64,000 nt of DNA from Chenopodium formosanum (lineage: Eukaryota > Streptophyta > Magnoliopsida > Caryophyllales > Amaranthaceae): positions 47,874,001-47,938,000 of the forward strand of contig CM044862.1 of the NCBI GenBank assembly GCA_024500155.1, in the 5' to 3' direction. The translations under genes were made by a program, and so were the position numbers. The first letter of the stretch is position 1. The number at the start of each line of letters is the position of its first letter. Positions 33,831 through 44,179 of this stretch are shown in pieces. The notes beneath the pieces were generated by a model. That model was not told the DNA's origin, searched no databases, and was given only the letters and a program-made list of their open reading frames with translations.

Positions 33831-35082
33831 TGTTTTGGGAAGTTCTTGAAAAGAGAAGCATCTTTGAAGATCCCATTGGAATTCTAGACCGAAGCTCTAC
33901 CTGGATGGATGACATCCGGGCTTACCTTTCAGACGACACACTTCCTGATTCGCCACAGGAAGCAGCCGTCGTGAAGAAGCGAGCTGCAAGCTTCGAGTTA
34001 AAAAATGGAGAACTCTTCAAGGCAGGGTTTCTTAAACCCCTGTTAAAGTGTGTCACCCCAGAAAAGGGGAGGGAAGTTCTCGAAGACTTGCACTCGGGAT
34101 TACTTTTGGCCCACTCTTGAGGCAGACGCCAAGGAGTTGGTGAAGAAATGTGACAAGTGCCAAAAGTTTGGCAAACTTATTCATTGTCCGGCTACTGATC
34201 TGACGGCCATCCACAGCCCAATCCTATTTGCAAAATGGGGCATGGACATTCTAGGTCCTTACACGCCTGGTCCAGGCGGAAAGCGCTACATCTTGGTGGC
34301 TGTGGATTATTTCACTAAGTGGGTTGAGGCTGAGGCGGTTAAGAATATCAAGACCTCAGACGTAATTTCCTTCATCTGGAAGAACGTTATCACCCGGTAC
34401 AGGATGCCTATGTCTATGGTGTTTAATAATGGTCCTCAGTTTGAGACGCCTCAGCTAAAAACTTGGTTGGGAGATCAGGGTATCTCAAGCTGTTTTGCAT
34501 ATGTTGGCCGGCCCCAAGCAAACGGCCCAGTTGAAGCCTTCAACATACTCATCTCAGACGGAATTAAGAAGAAAATAGAAAGAGCCGGTGCCTTGTGGGT
34601 AGAAGAGTTAATCCATGTCCTATGGGCCATCCGGACAACAGAAAAAAGGGCAACCGGTGAAACCCCATTTCTCATGGTTTACAGTGCTGAAGCCGTCTTG
34701 CCCATCGAACGTTACGAACCGACTCTCAGAGTCATGCTGTATGATGAAGAGGCAAACTGGGAAGCAATGCGCCTGGCATTAGATTCACTCCCAGAACGCA
34801 GGGGCAATGCTGCCTTGCGTCTGGAGATTTACCGTCTGAGAATGACTAGAGCCTACAACAAAAAAAGTACACAAGCGTCCTTTGAAAGTTGACGACTTAG
34901 TGTTACGGAAAATGGAGGCAACCGATAGGGCCAATGAGCTGGGAAAGCTAACTCCAAATTGGGAAGGCCCCTACCGGATCTATGAAGAAGTAAGGGATGG
35001 CACCTACCGCTTGGAAACCCCAGACAACAAGCGTCTGCCTAGAACTTGGAATGTAGACAATCTAAAAAAGTACTACTTCTGA
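33831..35082 (+). pseudogene. Integrase of element D, frameshifted
   Basis: 33831-34120 linker; 34050-34892 zinc-binding remnant (KKCDKCQKFGKL) and core (MDILGPYTPGPGGKRYILV); 34882-35082 C-terminal domain (LTPNWEGPYRIYEEVRDGTY ... NLKKYYF). The second catalytic Asp is Asn (VFNNGPQF). The Glu position (NGPVEAFN) is kept. Two overlapping frame changes (near 34090 and 34885) interrupt it, and part of the zinc-binding segment is missing before LLLAHS. Confidence 0.88.
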
Positions 35083-36342
35083 GATTGTAAACTTTTTGTA
35101 AACAGTGAGTCAATTAATGAAGATTCAGACTTTGTTTGCAAAAATAGAGTTATTGCTTGATTATCCGTCCGGGTAATACCCAGGCGGATTCTTCTTTACC
35201 TAACTAAGTTTGACACTTAGTAAAGGTTACATTTGTTGGACCGCCTGGATAATACTCGAATCCCTTGTTTATTTAAGTTTGATACTTTGTTTATTCAACT
35301 GCCTGATTATTTGCCTGAGTAATAATACCCAGACTGACCAGCTTTTTTTTTAAAAAAAAAAAAAAAAAGTAAGTTTGATACTTAGTGTAAATTCAATACT
35401 GACTAAAAACTAAGCATAAAAACGTTTAGTGGCTATACAACCGGTCTCAAACAAGACCAGAGGATAAAATGGTCGGATGGTTGCTCATTTTATAAAATCG
35501 TCTGTCCCAACATGGACAAAGGGGTCCGGCGACACCCCTCCGGGTGCAATCGTCGCAGAGAATAGACTATTTGTCGGTTCTATGTACCCATGCAGACGAC
35601 AAAAATTGAACGACCAAATTGGTCAACTCATAGCCGTCTGACCGAAATAACCTATGAAGAACGAATAAGTTTAAAGATACCGGATGCCCATAGGCATCAG
35701 TCGGTCACCGGCTGAAGTTCTCACTTAGGTTATCTATTCCAAAATTGCACTTCCCACCCCAATTAGGGCAAAGGAGTTGTTCAATTGGCTATGAAATCTC
35801 TACCAAGACGGACAAACGCCGTCGGTGTAGTGGCTGAAACGCCTGTTGGTGTACGGTTGTGCACTTGGTTTGGGGCAATCACTACTGTGATTGATAGACT
35901 TACAAACATATCATGCTCTTTGCAACACCAGACGTTTTCAAGTCAATCAACCAACTCAACTTGAAACCAATCACACAGCCATCCAGGGGCAAGGACAGCC
36001 AGAATATTGACTAGTTAGGCAAAAAATCGTCGCATGCTTTTGATAAGTTAGGCAAAAATGAAAAATTAAAATTTTCAAAAAATAAAAATTCAGATGCAAA
36101 ATGATCAAATCCGACTCAGTCGGTGCATTTCATAAAAGTCCACCCAACAAACGGTTGTAGTGGATTAAAATGTTAACCGGACCCCGTCTGGGAGAAAGAG
36201 AAATTGTTAATTAACCCAACTCCTTAGCCGGTAAATATAAGGATACTCGGCACGCAGGCCGGAAAAAGCAAGTTTTGGCATACAGCCGCTGAATAAAAGA
36301 AAAATACAAAAAAGATGAAATTGGCATACTATTGCTGAATGG
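35083..36342. other. Post-pol region of element D with palindromic repeats
   Basis: Non-coding between the pol stop and the antisense-gene stop. 35160-35400 has several diverged units combining CCGTCCGGGTAATACCCAGG-type palindromes with ACTAAGT-TTGAC-ACTTAGT hairpins. A T run followed by an A run (35344-35368) can also fold back. The rest (35400-36342) has no gene. Confidence 0.6.
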
Positions 36343-39300
36343 TCACTTCTGGCCTGCAGACGGTGCCTCCTGGTCCTCCTTCTCCTCCTCATCATAGGAT
36401 ATCTCCTGTGCTTCACTAGGACCAGGAAGCTTAGGCGCGGACGCCTCATTGTTGGAGTTTACCCAAGCTTTGAAAGAGGCAGGCTCTAGCTCACCTTGTT
36501 GTCTCAAGTACACCACGTACTCTGCATAGTTGTGCGCCAGTGCCAAGATGATGTAATCCGCGTCTGGGTACAAGGCAGCCCAGTCATCTTCATACGGGCG
36601 TCATTGTCTGCGTCACTCTCAGCAACAAGGCGGTTTTGCTCCGCCTCTAGGGTTGCTGCAAAGTTTATTTGAGCCTGAGCAGCCTCCTTCTCCAGCCTTT
36701 GAACCTTGGTCTTTAGTGTGCCAAGGTCCGTTTGGGCCTTCTTGAGTGCCTCATCAGCCTTTTTGGCGCTCTCGTCCGCCTTCTTCTAGGCCTCCTCCGC
36801 CTCCTTCTTAGCCATCTCAGCATCCGTCGCCCGCTGGTTGGCCGTCTTCAGATCTAACTCCAGCTGCTGGATTCTAGACGCTTGTGTCATAATTATTGCT
36901 TTAGTTTCAAGTTCATTTACGATAGTCGAGTGTAAAGCAATATTATCAGCGTCTATGGCGGACTTCTTGGCCCTTTTTACCTCTTCCCGTTTACGGGAAT
37001 AAGGACGTTTGAGCCCGTCCACCCGCAGCATGGCCTGCAAAAAGTCAGGCGACATAAGTATTGCAGGCAGGATAAAACACTTGAAAAAAATAAAATTGAA
37101 TTGACAGAATGCGTTCAAGATTGAACGTCTCTATCCCAGGGATATTGTCCTTATCCCTCCTCCGGACGGCTTCTAGCATGGCATTGGCATGCTTCTAGAC
37201 GTCTGGCCAGCGGGGAGATTGATCTGCACCACAATCAATACGTGATGAGTGCGAAACTAAGGCAACACCACAATCAGAGCCAGCCAAGCGGGAACCGCTT
37301 GCAGGCGTGGAGAACCCCCCGTCGCAGTAACGGGGTCAACGAGGCTGAGGCCCAGGTTGCCGCCTACCTTCTCGTTACGCCCCGCTATCCGCATCTTCTG
37401 ATGCCCGGCTAAGGCGCCAGGAGTTGACGCAGAAGTGGACGTTTTTATCTTATTGAGAACGGCTGGGGTCTCCTCCCTAGCCCGTTTGAGTTGTTTCTCT
37501 AACGTCTTCCCAACTTCTCCCCCCTACGAAAAATAACCAAGTGAAAGTTAGCATCCGGGCAAAATAGTTTTTAAAATCAATTTAAGAAAGGGTCAGGCGC
37601 TTAATACCTTGGCCTTGACCTCAGCCGCAGCTTTCTCCGCAAGATCTTTGCGGATGGTTGCAGAAGACCGCTTGGGAGTTTTCTCCGACTGCAACATGTT
37701 TAGTGCTTCTTTTGCAAAAAGAAAGAAATTGGTCAATATCATAAGTCAATTTCGATAGAAAAATACTACAGACGGATATCAACTCAGGCGCATACATTTG
37801 GTAAACATATGCCCTAGCCCGCAGGCGGCAAGGAAACATTCGTCCCTGAGCCAGGCGGTCTTGGGAATCCAAATCTTGGGGACTTTTATTGTTTCCCCGG
37901 TTAACAGAGTTGTGTCTGTGAGGCCGAAAAGGTTTGCCTCAATTATCTTGTCAAAATCTTCCTGTAGGATCCGGGGATGAGCGCACTTCCTGCCCAACAA
38001 GTCGGGCTTCTTATTGTACAAACGGAATTCATAATTTTCCCGTCTGGTTGGGGCTGACATCAGGTAGAACCTGTGCTTCCAACCATCGAACTTTGAGACC
38101 TTGTCCAAGGTCATCATATATTGAGGTTGCGTGGTTAGAGTGTACCACGCCGTCCAGCCGCCTGGGCTTTTGCTAAGATAGTGCATACTAGCAAAAGCCT
38201 CCCAGACGGGGTTAAGCCCCTGGAACTCGCAGGCGGCAACATACCCCAGAATGTTGGTCCAAGAGTTGGGGGTAAGTTGCCAGACCCCAAGGCCGTAGCC
38301 TCTTAAAATTGCCTTCACCGCCTGGTGAAGGGGGAAGCGAAGGCCAGCTTTGAACGGCGCCTCATAACAGCCGAAATAGCTGTTGGCATTTTGTTGATCG
38401 TCCCCCCAGGCGATGATGCCATTCTCAGGCGGCACCCGGATCCTATACCCGTCTCCTAGCGGGAGCTTTTTTGTAAAATTCTTTAAGTTTTCCTCCATTT
38501 GGATCCGGTTCTTAGAGGAGACGTGGATGCTGAAGGGATCATCCTTCTCGTTCAACTTTTTCCTTTCTTCCTCCTCGCTATCCGGAAGCGGGGGTAAATC
38601 GTCACTACTCTCAGAGGTAGAGGCGGAGGTGTCGCTCTCCGTCTCCTCCTTACTTTTACCCAAGGGGGCAGAGACGGCCTCGTCGCCGCCTTGGTCGCAC
38701 TCTTCTAAAAAAGAGTCAGCAGGGGTTGAAGGGGCACGCGGAGGGGATCTCTCCAGAGCCGTCTGGTCTCCCTGACCAAACGTTTCTCCCTCGGGCGTTT
38801 GGCCGCCTGAGCCTTAACTCTTGTAATTTGGATCAGTTGCCGTCTGCATTGTCCGAGCCATGGTGTCCTGCACAGACACATAATTGGTCGGAATCCAAGG
38901 CAGAGGGTGGTCCCAACACCCCGAGACGGCACTCCCAGTCCTAGACTCAGCCGTCGCTGGTGACCGACTGATGAGTGTCATTTATGGCACTCACAGGGTA
39001 GTCTTTTAGGGTAATTTCTTTCCCCTTTTTCATGATTTCTTCTTTTATTTTTGGTCCTTTTTCCTTTAGTTTCTCTTTTTCCTCTTTTCTTTATAAATCT
39101 CGTGTTTTTATCGTGTTTTCCTTTATTTGGCTCCTTTTCCCTTTTATTTCCTTTCTTTGTGTACTTGTGTAGGTATTGTGAGAATCACTTTGGCAAAGGA
39201 TTCAATTTGGGACTTTAATGATCAAGCAAGGAAGAAGCATTTGGCTAGAGAGGGCTTAGAGAGGGCTTGGAGAGGCCTCGGAGAGGTTTCCAAGGCAAAT

Positions 39301-40643
39301 CCAGCAGGCCGCGGGCGTAGGTCATCTTGCCGCGGGCGCGGGCCCATGTTACTCAAAATTGCCAAAACTTGGCAGGAACATGCCGCGGTTGCCCCGCGGG
39401 CTCTCCGTGGGCGCGGGTAAAATGGAGAGGCTACTCCATTCAGAGAGACCGCGGCCCCCTGATCAGGCTTTGGGAGCAGGGGATTAGCCGCGGGCGCGGG
39501 TTTCATTGCCGCGGGCAAGGATCTTTGTTTCCGCGGGTGTGGGGTCTGCCCAGATAGCCCGCGGAGGGTTCCATACCCATTTTTCCGCGGGCGCGGGTCT
39601 ATCGAGAGAGGGCGCGGGAGCTGCCGATTTCTTCTTTACTTATAAATAGAACTGTATTTCCTTTTTGAAAGGAACTTTTGGATAATTTTCATTAGCTTAG
39701 TTTTAGAGAGAGAATCTATAGAGAAGTTCTTGGTTTTGGATTTGTAACTCAACATTTGATCAATCAAGTTTGGATTTCTTCATTTTCAATCATCAATATT
39801 AGTGAGAATCTCTTCCTTCTTTCATCTTTTACTTACTTGCTATTGATTTTTGCTTGTTGCTTGTTCTTCTTTGGATTGAAATTTGATATTGTTGATTTTT
39901 TTATTTCCCTTAGATTTTGATATATAAATGAAAATTAAAGCAATATCTAGTTGTTTATTCTTCAATTTTTCCATGATTAATGAGTAGATTAGTTGCTAGG
40001 GAAAGGGGGAAGCATGTTTGATTAATGAAATTGCTAGTTTATGCTCTTTGATTGATTGATTTGTTGCAATTAAATTGGTTGACATAGTTTTGCATGTAAT
40101 TGATTAGACTAGGAGTGATCGACCTATAAGAGTAATCTAGATTGCATTGCAACTCTTAATGACATGAACAATTGAATTGAAAGTTGCTCTAATTGATTGG
40201 GTTTGCTTGTGATTCTTCTTGATTTGCCTTTCATAGTGACACCTAGATTGGCCTATAGAAGATAGCATTCGAACTTTCTTGATTGCTACTATTGTTTGTC
40301 CATTGATTGAGCTTTAAACTAGCATTATCATTGAACTTGCATGTGGAACCCATATCCCTAGTGTTTAGACCTTTGTTTTACTTGATTAGACTTGCTTTAT
40401 TTCACCATAGTTCCAACCATAATATCAACTCCATCTTCGAGGTAGCTTGACTTAGACTCTAGTTTTCATCTATGCATTCCCTAGGGATCGACTCTTAACT
40501 TGCCCTATATTAATATAAGGTTGGTTAGGTGATTACAAATTTTGTTTGACTTGGGGGAAGGGTACATAACGACATACATTTTCCTCTTGTCACCGGCTGA
40601 ACTCTAACCTAGGCTGTGACGTGTGTGTTGGTGATGCATCCAT
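36343..40643 (-). pseudogene. Antisense gene of element D (multi-exon, interrupted by solo LTR)
   Basis: Minus strand, opposite to pol. ATG at 40643 lies in the 3' LTR; the first exon is cut by the solo LTR (38969-40592), then reads ATAESRTGS ... VSVQDTMARTMQTATDPNYKS, a TAA, and an acidic Ser-rich segment. The conserved domain is at 37779-38663 (NGIIAWGDDQQNANSYFGCY ... YGLGVWQLTPNSWTNILGYV ... DECFLAACGLGHMF). Inferred introns follow (37524-37607: donor AAG/GTATTA, acceptor TTTCGTAG), then a coiled-coil exon (36786-37040, heptad-like Lys/Glu/Ala) and an acidic end SYDEEEKEDQEAP. Extra antisense ORFs are established for Tat elements; the function is unknown. Confidence 0.82.
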
Positions 40644-41504
40644 TTATTGCAAGAAATATGTACAAGCGGTGAAAAAAGAAAAAGAGCTGAGAGGGGCAGA
40701 GACGGTACCTTTTGAAGTTAAATCTTAAACTAGGCGGATTCGGCTGGGTCGGTGAAAAACGAGCTCTCTTGCTTGCGCCTGACTCAAACGGATGACTTCT
40801 GCTCTCTCAAAGTTTTCTCTCTAGAAAGTTTTTGTAAGCGTACAAAATAATGAGGGTAAAACGGCTATATATAGAGGGTAAATACGGGGGCATTTCTGTA
40901 ATTTACTCGGAAGGTGAACGGTTACTCTTTAACGGTAAAATTACCGCCAACCGGAGCGTGACATGTGTCACAGATGCCACGTGGCGTCCCACGTCACATC
41001 TGTGAGGGGCAAATGTTTAGGGTAATTTTACCCCGCCACGTGGTCCAATCAGAGGATGACACGTGTCAGCCTCAGGATGTCCCAACGTGGACCAATCCCT
41101 GCTTGACACGTGTCACTCCATAAATAAAGGGAAAAATGGCGACCTTCAGGCCCAAATCCCGAGAACGCCGCAAAATGGCGCTGCCCACCAATAATTAGGG
41201 TTCAGTGACCTAATCAGGGGCACAATTTCCAAAGACCCTATAAATAGGGAGATGTCCCTCATTTTGAGGGCAAGTTTTACCATTTATTACACTTGCATTC
41301 TCTTACATCAGATAAACACCTGAGCTTGGAATCCGAGCAGATACCCACCTAAATTTCCGTTCTCTTTATTCCGTTTCAAGTTACTAACTTGACCGTCAGA
41401 GGCGGAGCTCCAACCACCCGGAGTCTCCGTTATTTTGCAGTTACAAATTAGCCGGATCAGACTTCGTGACGTAACTCTCCCGAGGGACAAAAACACCCAA
41501 AACA
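38845..41504 (+). repeat. 3' LTR of element D, split by a solo LTR
   Basis: Matches the 5' LTR: 38845-38968 and 40593-41504 together make about 1031 bp. Sense TATA CCTATAAATAGGG near 41238-41250 and opposed CTATATATAG at 40865-40874. The opposed box would drive the antisense gene leftwards. It ends ...CAAAACA at 41504, followed by CATAAAGAGG, the start of duplication copy 2. Confidence 0.92.
38969..40592 (+). repeat. Solo LTR (Athila/Tat-like) inside the D 3' LTR
   Basis: 1624 bp, TGATGAGTGTCA...CTCTTGTCA, flanked by CCGAC (38964-38968) and CCGGC (40593-40597), a 5-bp target duplication with one change. No internal region, so it formed by recombination between two LTRs. It carries about nine copies of a CCGCGGGCGCGGG-type motif between 39308 and 39620 in otherwise AT-rich DNA. 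TATA-like CTTATAAATAGAA near 39640. Confidence 0.9.
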
Positions 41505-42309
41505 CATAAAGAGGTTTAAAATTGCATATAAATTAAGGAAAGAACCAAATACATAGCCGCCATAAATATGCAATGAATTTTCAAGGTTAGAAAGACTTAA
41601 AATCTTTCGTCAAAATGAAAAATCCCTCCAAAAGTGCATTTCTGGTCGTTTTTTGGCTAAAACTCGAGCCCTAAAGGGTAAAACCATTTCCAGAACGCCT
41701 TTTCCACCCAAAATTCTCTATTTTTGGGTCAAAATCTTGGTTCGAGAGCTGAAGACAGCTCTAATACGGGGTTAAAATAAATAAAACGAGCTACTAATCT
41801 AATTAGCTACTAAATACCAGAAAAATTAAGCCATAAAAACACCTTGAAAAATATGATGATTTTAAAATAAACGAGCGAGGCTCCGATACCGCTATTGGGG
41901 TTTTGTGAGTCCGACTCACCACGGAAACAAACCTAAAAACAAGGCCGCACTCGCAATAAATAAAACCATAAACATAATTAAATTAATCACAAGATTAAGA
42001 TAAAACGATTACCTTTGGAGCGTGCTTCGCCCGACGGAAGGGGCTCTTACTTCGAAAGCAAGCCTTACGACGGCCTCCAACGATAGTCCACCCACAACTC
42101 GACCACTGAAAATGGTCCCGCTTGGTTTGAAGGCTCTCTTAAGGAAGGTGAGGTCGCCCTTCCTAATATTGAGGATTCCAAGCTCAATCCTCCTTTTAGA
42201 AGGAAAAGAAAGAAGAGTGAAAAAAGAAGAAGAATCAACAAGAAGAAGAGAAAGAGAAAAGATGAGACACCATTGGCTCTTGATTCATTCCCTCCTTTTC
42301 CTTGTGGTG

Positions 42310-43024
42310 ATGTGAGACCTCAAGGAGTGCTAGTTCTCAAGCTTGGGGGAATCTATGATTCAATCCTCCAGTTGATGAGGGTGATGTTCTTTAATCCTCA
42401 TTGAATGAGGTGAAGGGTCAAGCTAGAGACCATAAACAAGCGCTTCCCGGGAGGCAACTCGAAGGATTTCTAACCCTTTTTCTCCATCTCCTTTCTTTTT
42501 CCTTTTGTTTTATTTCTTTGTTCTCTTTTAATGTTTTATTTTGTGTCTTGTCTTGCCTTGTAGGTTGCTTTTTGGAAGTTTGGAGCGGAGTGACATTTGG
42601 TGAACTCTATTTTATGCTCCTTAATTCTTTTAAGCCAACCTCCCGGTGATACCTTTCTTTATTTTTACTCTTTTACTTTTTCTTTGAGTGCTTAGTTTAG
42701 GACTAGTTTAGGAAGAAGTTGAATGGTTTGAGGTTGTTTGCATTTGTTCTGTGGAACCTGGGATCGTTGATGTTGTTATCGAACGATCAATTGTTTGACG
42801 ATTGGGACTTATTTGGATTATATGCCTCGTTTGTGAACCTTTTTTTATTTCTTCCTCTTTTTTTTTTTTTTTTTTTGGTTTTTTTTTTTTTTTTTTTTTT
42901 TTTATGGAAAACATGACTATGGAAAGATTAAATGAATTTGTTTTGGAATTCGCTCATGCATTTGGAATTGATTGCTTTGATAATGTGCCAAAGAATGTTT
43001 TTCTTCCTAATTGATGATGGCCTA
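42310..43024 (+). mobile_element. Athila-like post-pol fragment, copy 2
   Basis: Contains AAGCGCTTCCCGGGAGGC (about 42437) and a long T tract (42860-42903), then a short open stretch (ATGGAAAACATGACTATGG) that ends at the E LTR. Copy 2 is complete across the T tract, unlike copy 1. Confidence 0.5.
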
Positions 43025-44179
43025 TGTTTCGGGGGTTTTTGTCCCTTGGGAGAGTTACAATACTAAGACTGGATTCAACAAAGGTCAGCTGTACCTGCAA
43101 AGCAAACGGACCGCCGGATGGTCGGTGGTCCGCCTCCGAAAATTAAGTTAGTAAGCGTTCGGTAATAAAACGTGCGGAAGTAAAGTTTATCTGCTCGGAT
43201 TCCAAGCTCAGGTAAAGTGATGTTTGTTCTCTGAAAAATGACAACTCTGTAGTAAGTGACGTATTGTCTCGTATAGCGTGTATATCTCTGTCCTGTCATA
43301 AATATAAGAATGTCCCTATTTATAGGGTCCTTTTGGAAAGTTTGCCCTTCCTAGGATCTGGCGACCTAGGAATTAGGTCACACCATTTTACGGCGCCTCG
43401 CGATTTGGGCCTTTGAAGGCCGCCATCCCAGGGGAAATGCCTCAGTGATACGTGTCACTAAGCCCAAAAGGCCTTTGAACATCTTTTGGGTGGCACGTGT
43501 CGCCATCTGAGTGGTCCATGCTGGATCATCAGTCTGTGTAGGACAGAAGAGTGTCCGCCCTCCACGTGTCATCATCTCATAGGTCCAAATGGCACCTTTA
43601 CTGAGGACACGTGGCGCTTTCTGATTGGGCCACCTGGCCGGGTAAAAATACCCAAATCATTTGCCCATCACAAGGGTCACGTGCATTGCACGTGGCGCCT
43701 GTGATTGATGTCATCACGTGACTGGGGGATTTTCAAATTGCATTTTTGGGGGGAAAAATTAGGGTTTCCCCTTTCTATAAATAGGAAGGTTTGACTTCAT
43801 TTTTGTTTTCACACCTTTGCAAATCTTGGAGAATCTCTAGACCTTTTGATTCTCAAAGACTCTTAAAGACGCTGAATTTTGTCAAGCATCCGACACTCGG
43901 CCTTTCCTACCGACTGCTTCAGCCAACCAGGCGTCTTAAATACCTTCTTCTAAGGTAACCGCATGCTTTTTTCTTTTATTTTTTCTTGCGTTTTTCGTTT
44001 ATTCAAATGGTTTCCCAAACGTACACGGCACAACCTAGGTTAGCGATCAGCCGGTCACCGGGGACGGCTGAATCTAGAACTAGGAGTGTTGAATGCTCAT
44101 TCGAGAACTTTCCTTTAAGTAAATCTCCAAATTCGATAGTGTCTGTGCATCTGCAAGATACGATGGCTCGAACAAAGCA
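43025..44179 (-). repeat. 3' LTR of element E, with opposed promoters and CACGTG boxes
   Basis: 1155 bp, TGTTTCGGGGG...CAAAGCA on the plus strand. The right end is set by homology to the D and F LTR starts (TGCATTG, TGCATAG). Sense TATA box on the minus strand at 43314-43327 (plus-strand CCCTATTTATAGGG). Opposed plus-strand TATA CTATAAATAGG at 43775-43785. CACGTG cores at 43494, 43563, 43608, 43678, 43689 and 43715 lie between them. The last ~170 bp encode the N-terminus of the antisense gene. Confidence 0.85.
43775..43785 (+). promoter_or_regulatory. Antisense TATA box of the E LTR
   Basis: CTATAAATAGG on the plus strand, 222 bp upstream of ATG 44007. It is preceded by six CACGTG cores within 300 bp. 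Position and orientation fit a promoter for the antisense gene. Confidence 0.65.

Larger units (their letters stand above)
28246..41504 (+). mobile_element. Tat-lineage Ty3/gypsy element D with antisense gene
   Basis: Near full length: 5' LTR 28246-29277, primer site, gag, zinc-binding segment, protease, RT, RNaseH, second RNaseH, integrase (to 35082), post-pol palindromes, antisense gene (minus, ending 36343) and a 3' LTR (38845-41504) interrupted by a solo LTR. About 11.6 kb without the nested insertion. Flanks are CCGGC on the left and CATAA on the right, so there is no target duplication; see the duplication entries. All sense genes carry stops or frameshifts. Confidence 0.93.

Noticed and set aside
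35340..35370. T run followed by an A run, considered as a terminator or poly(A) tail of a retroposon
   Set aside because: It lies inside element D between post-pol palindromes, with no adjoining LINE or SINE and no target duplication.
39127..39557. Open frames of 76-98 codons on both strands
   Set aside because: Products of the CCGCGGGCGCGG array of the solo LTR; no coding signal.
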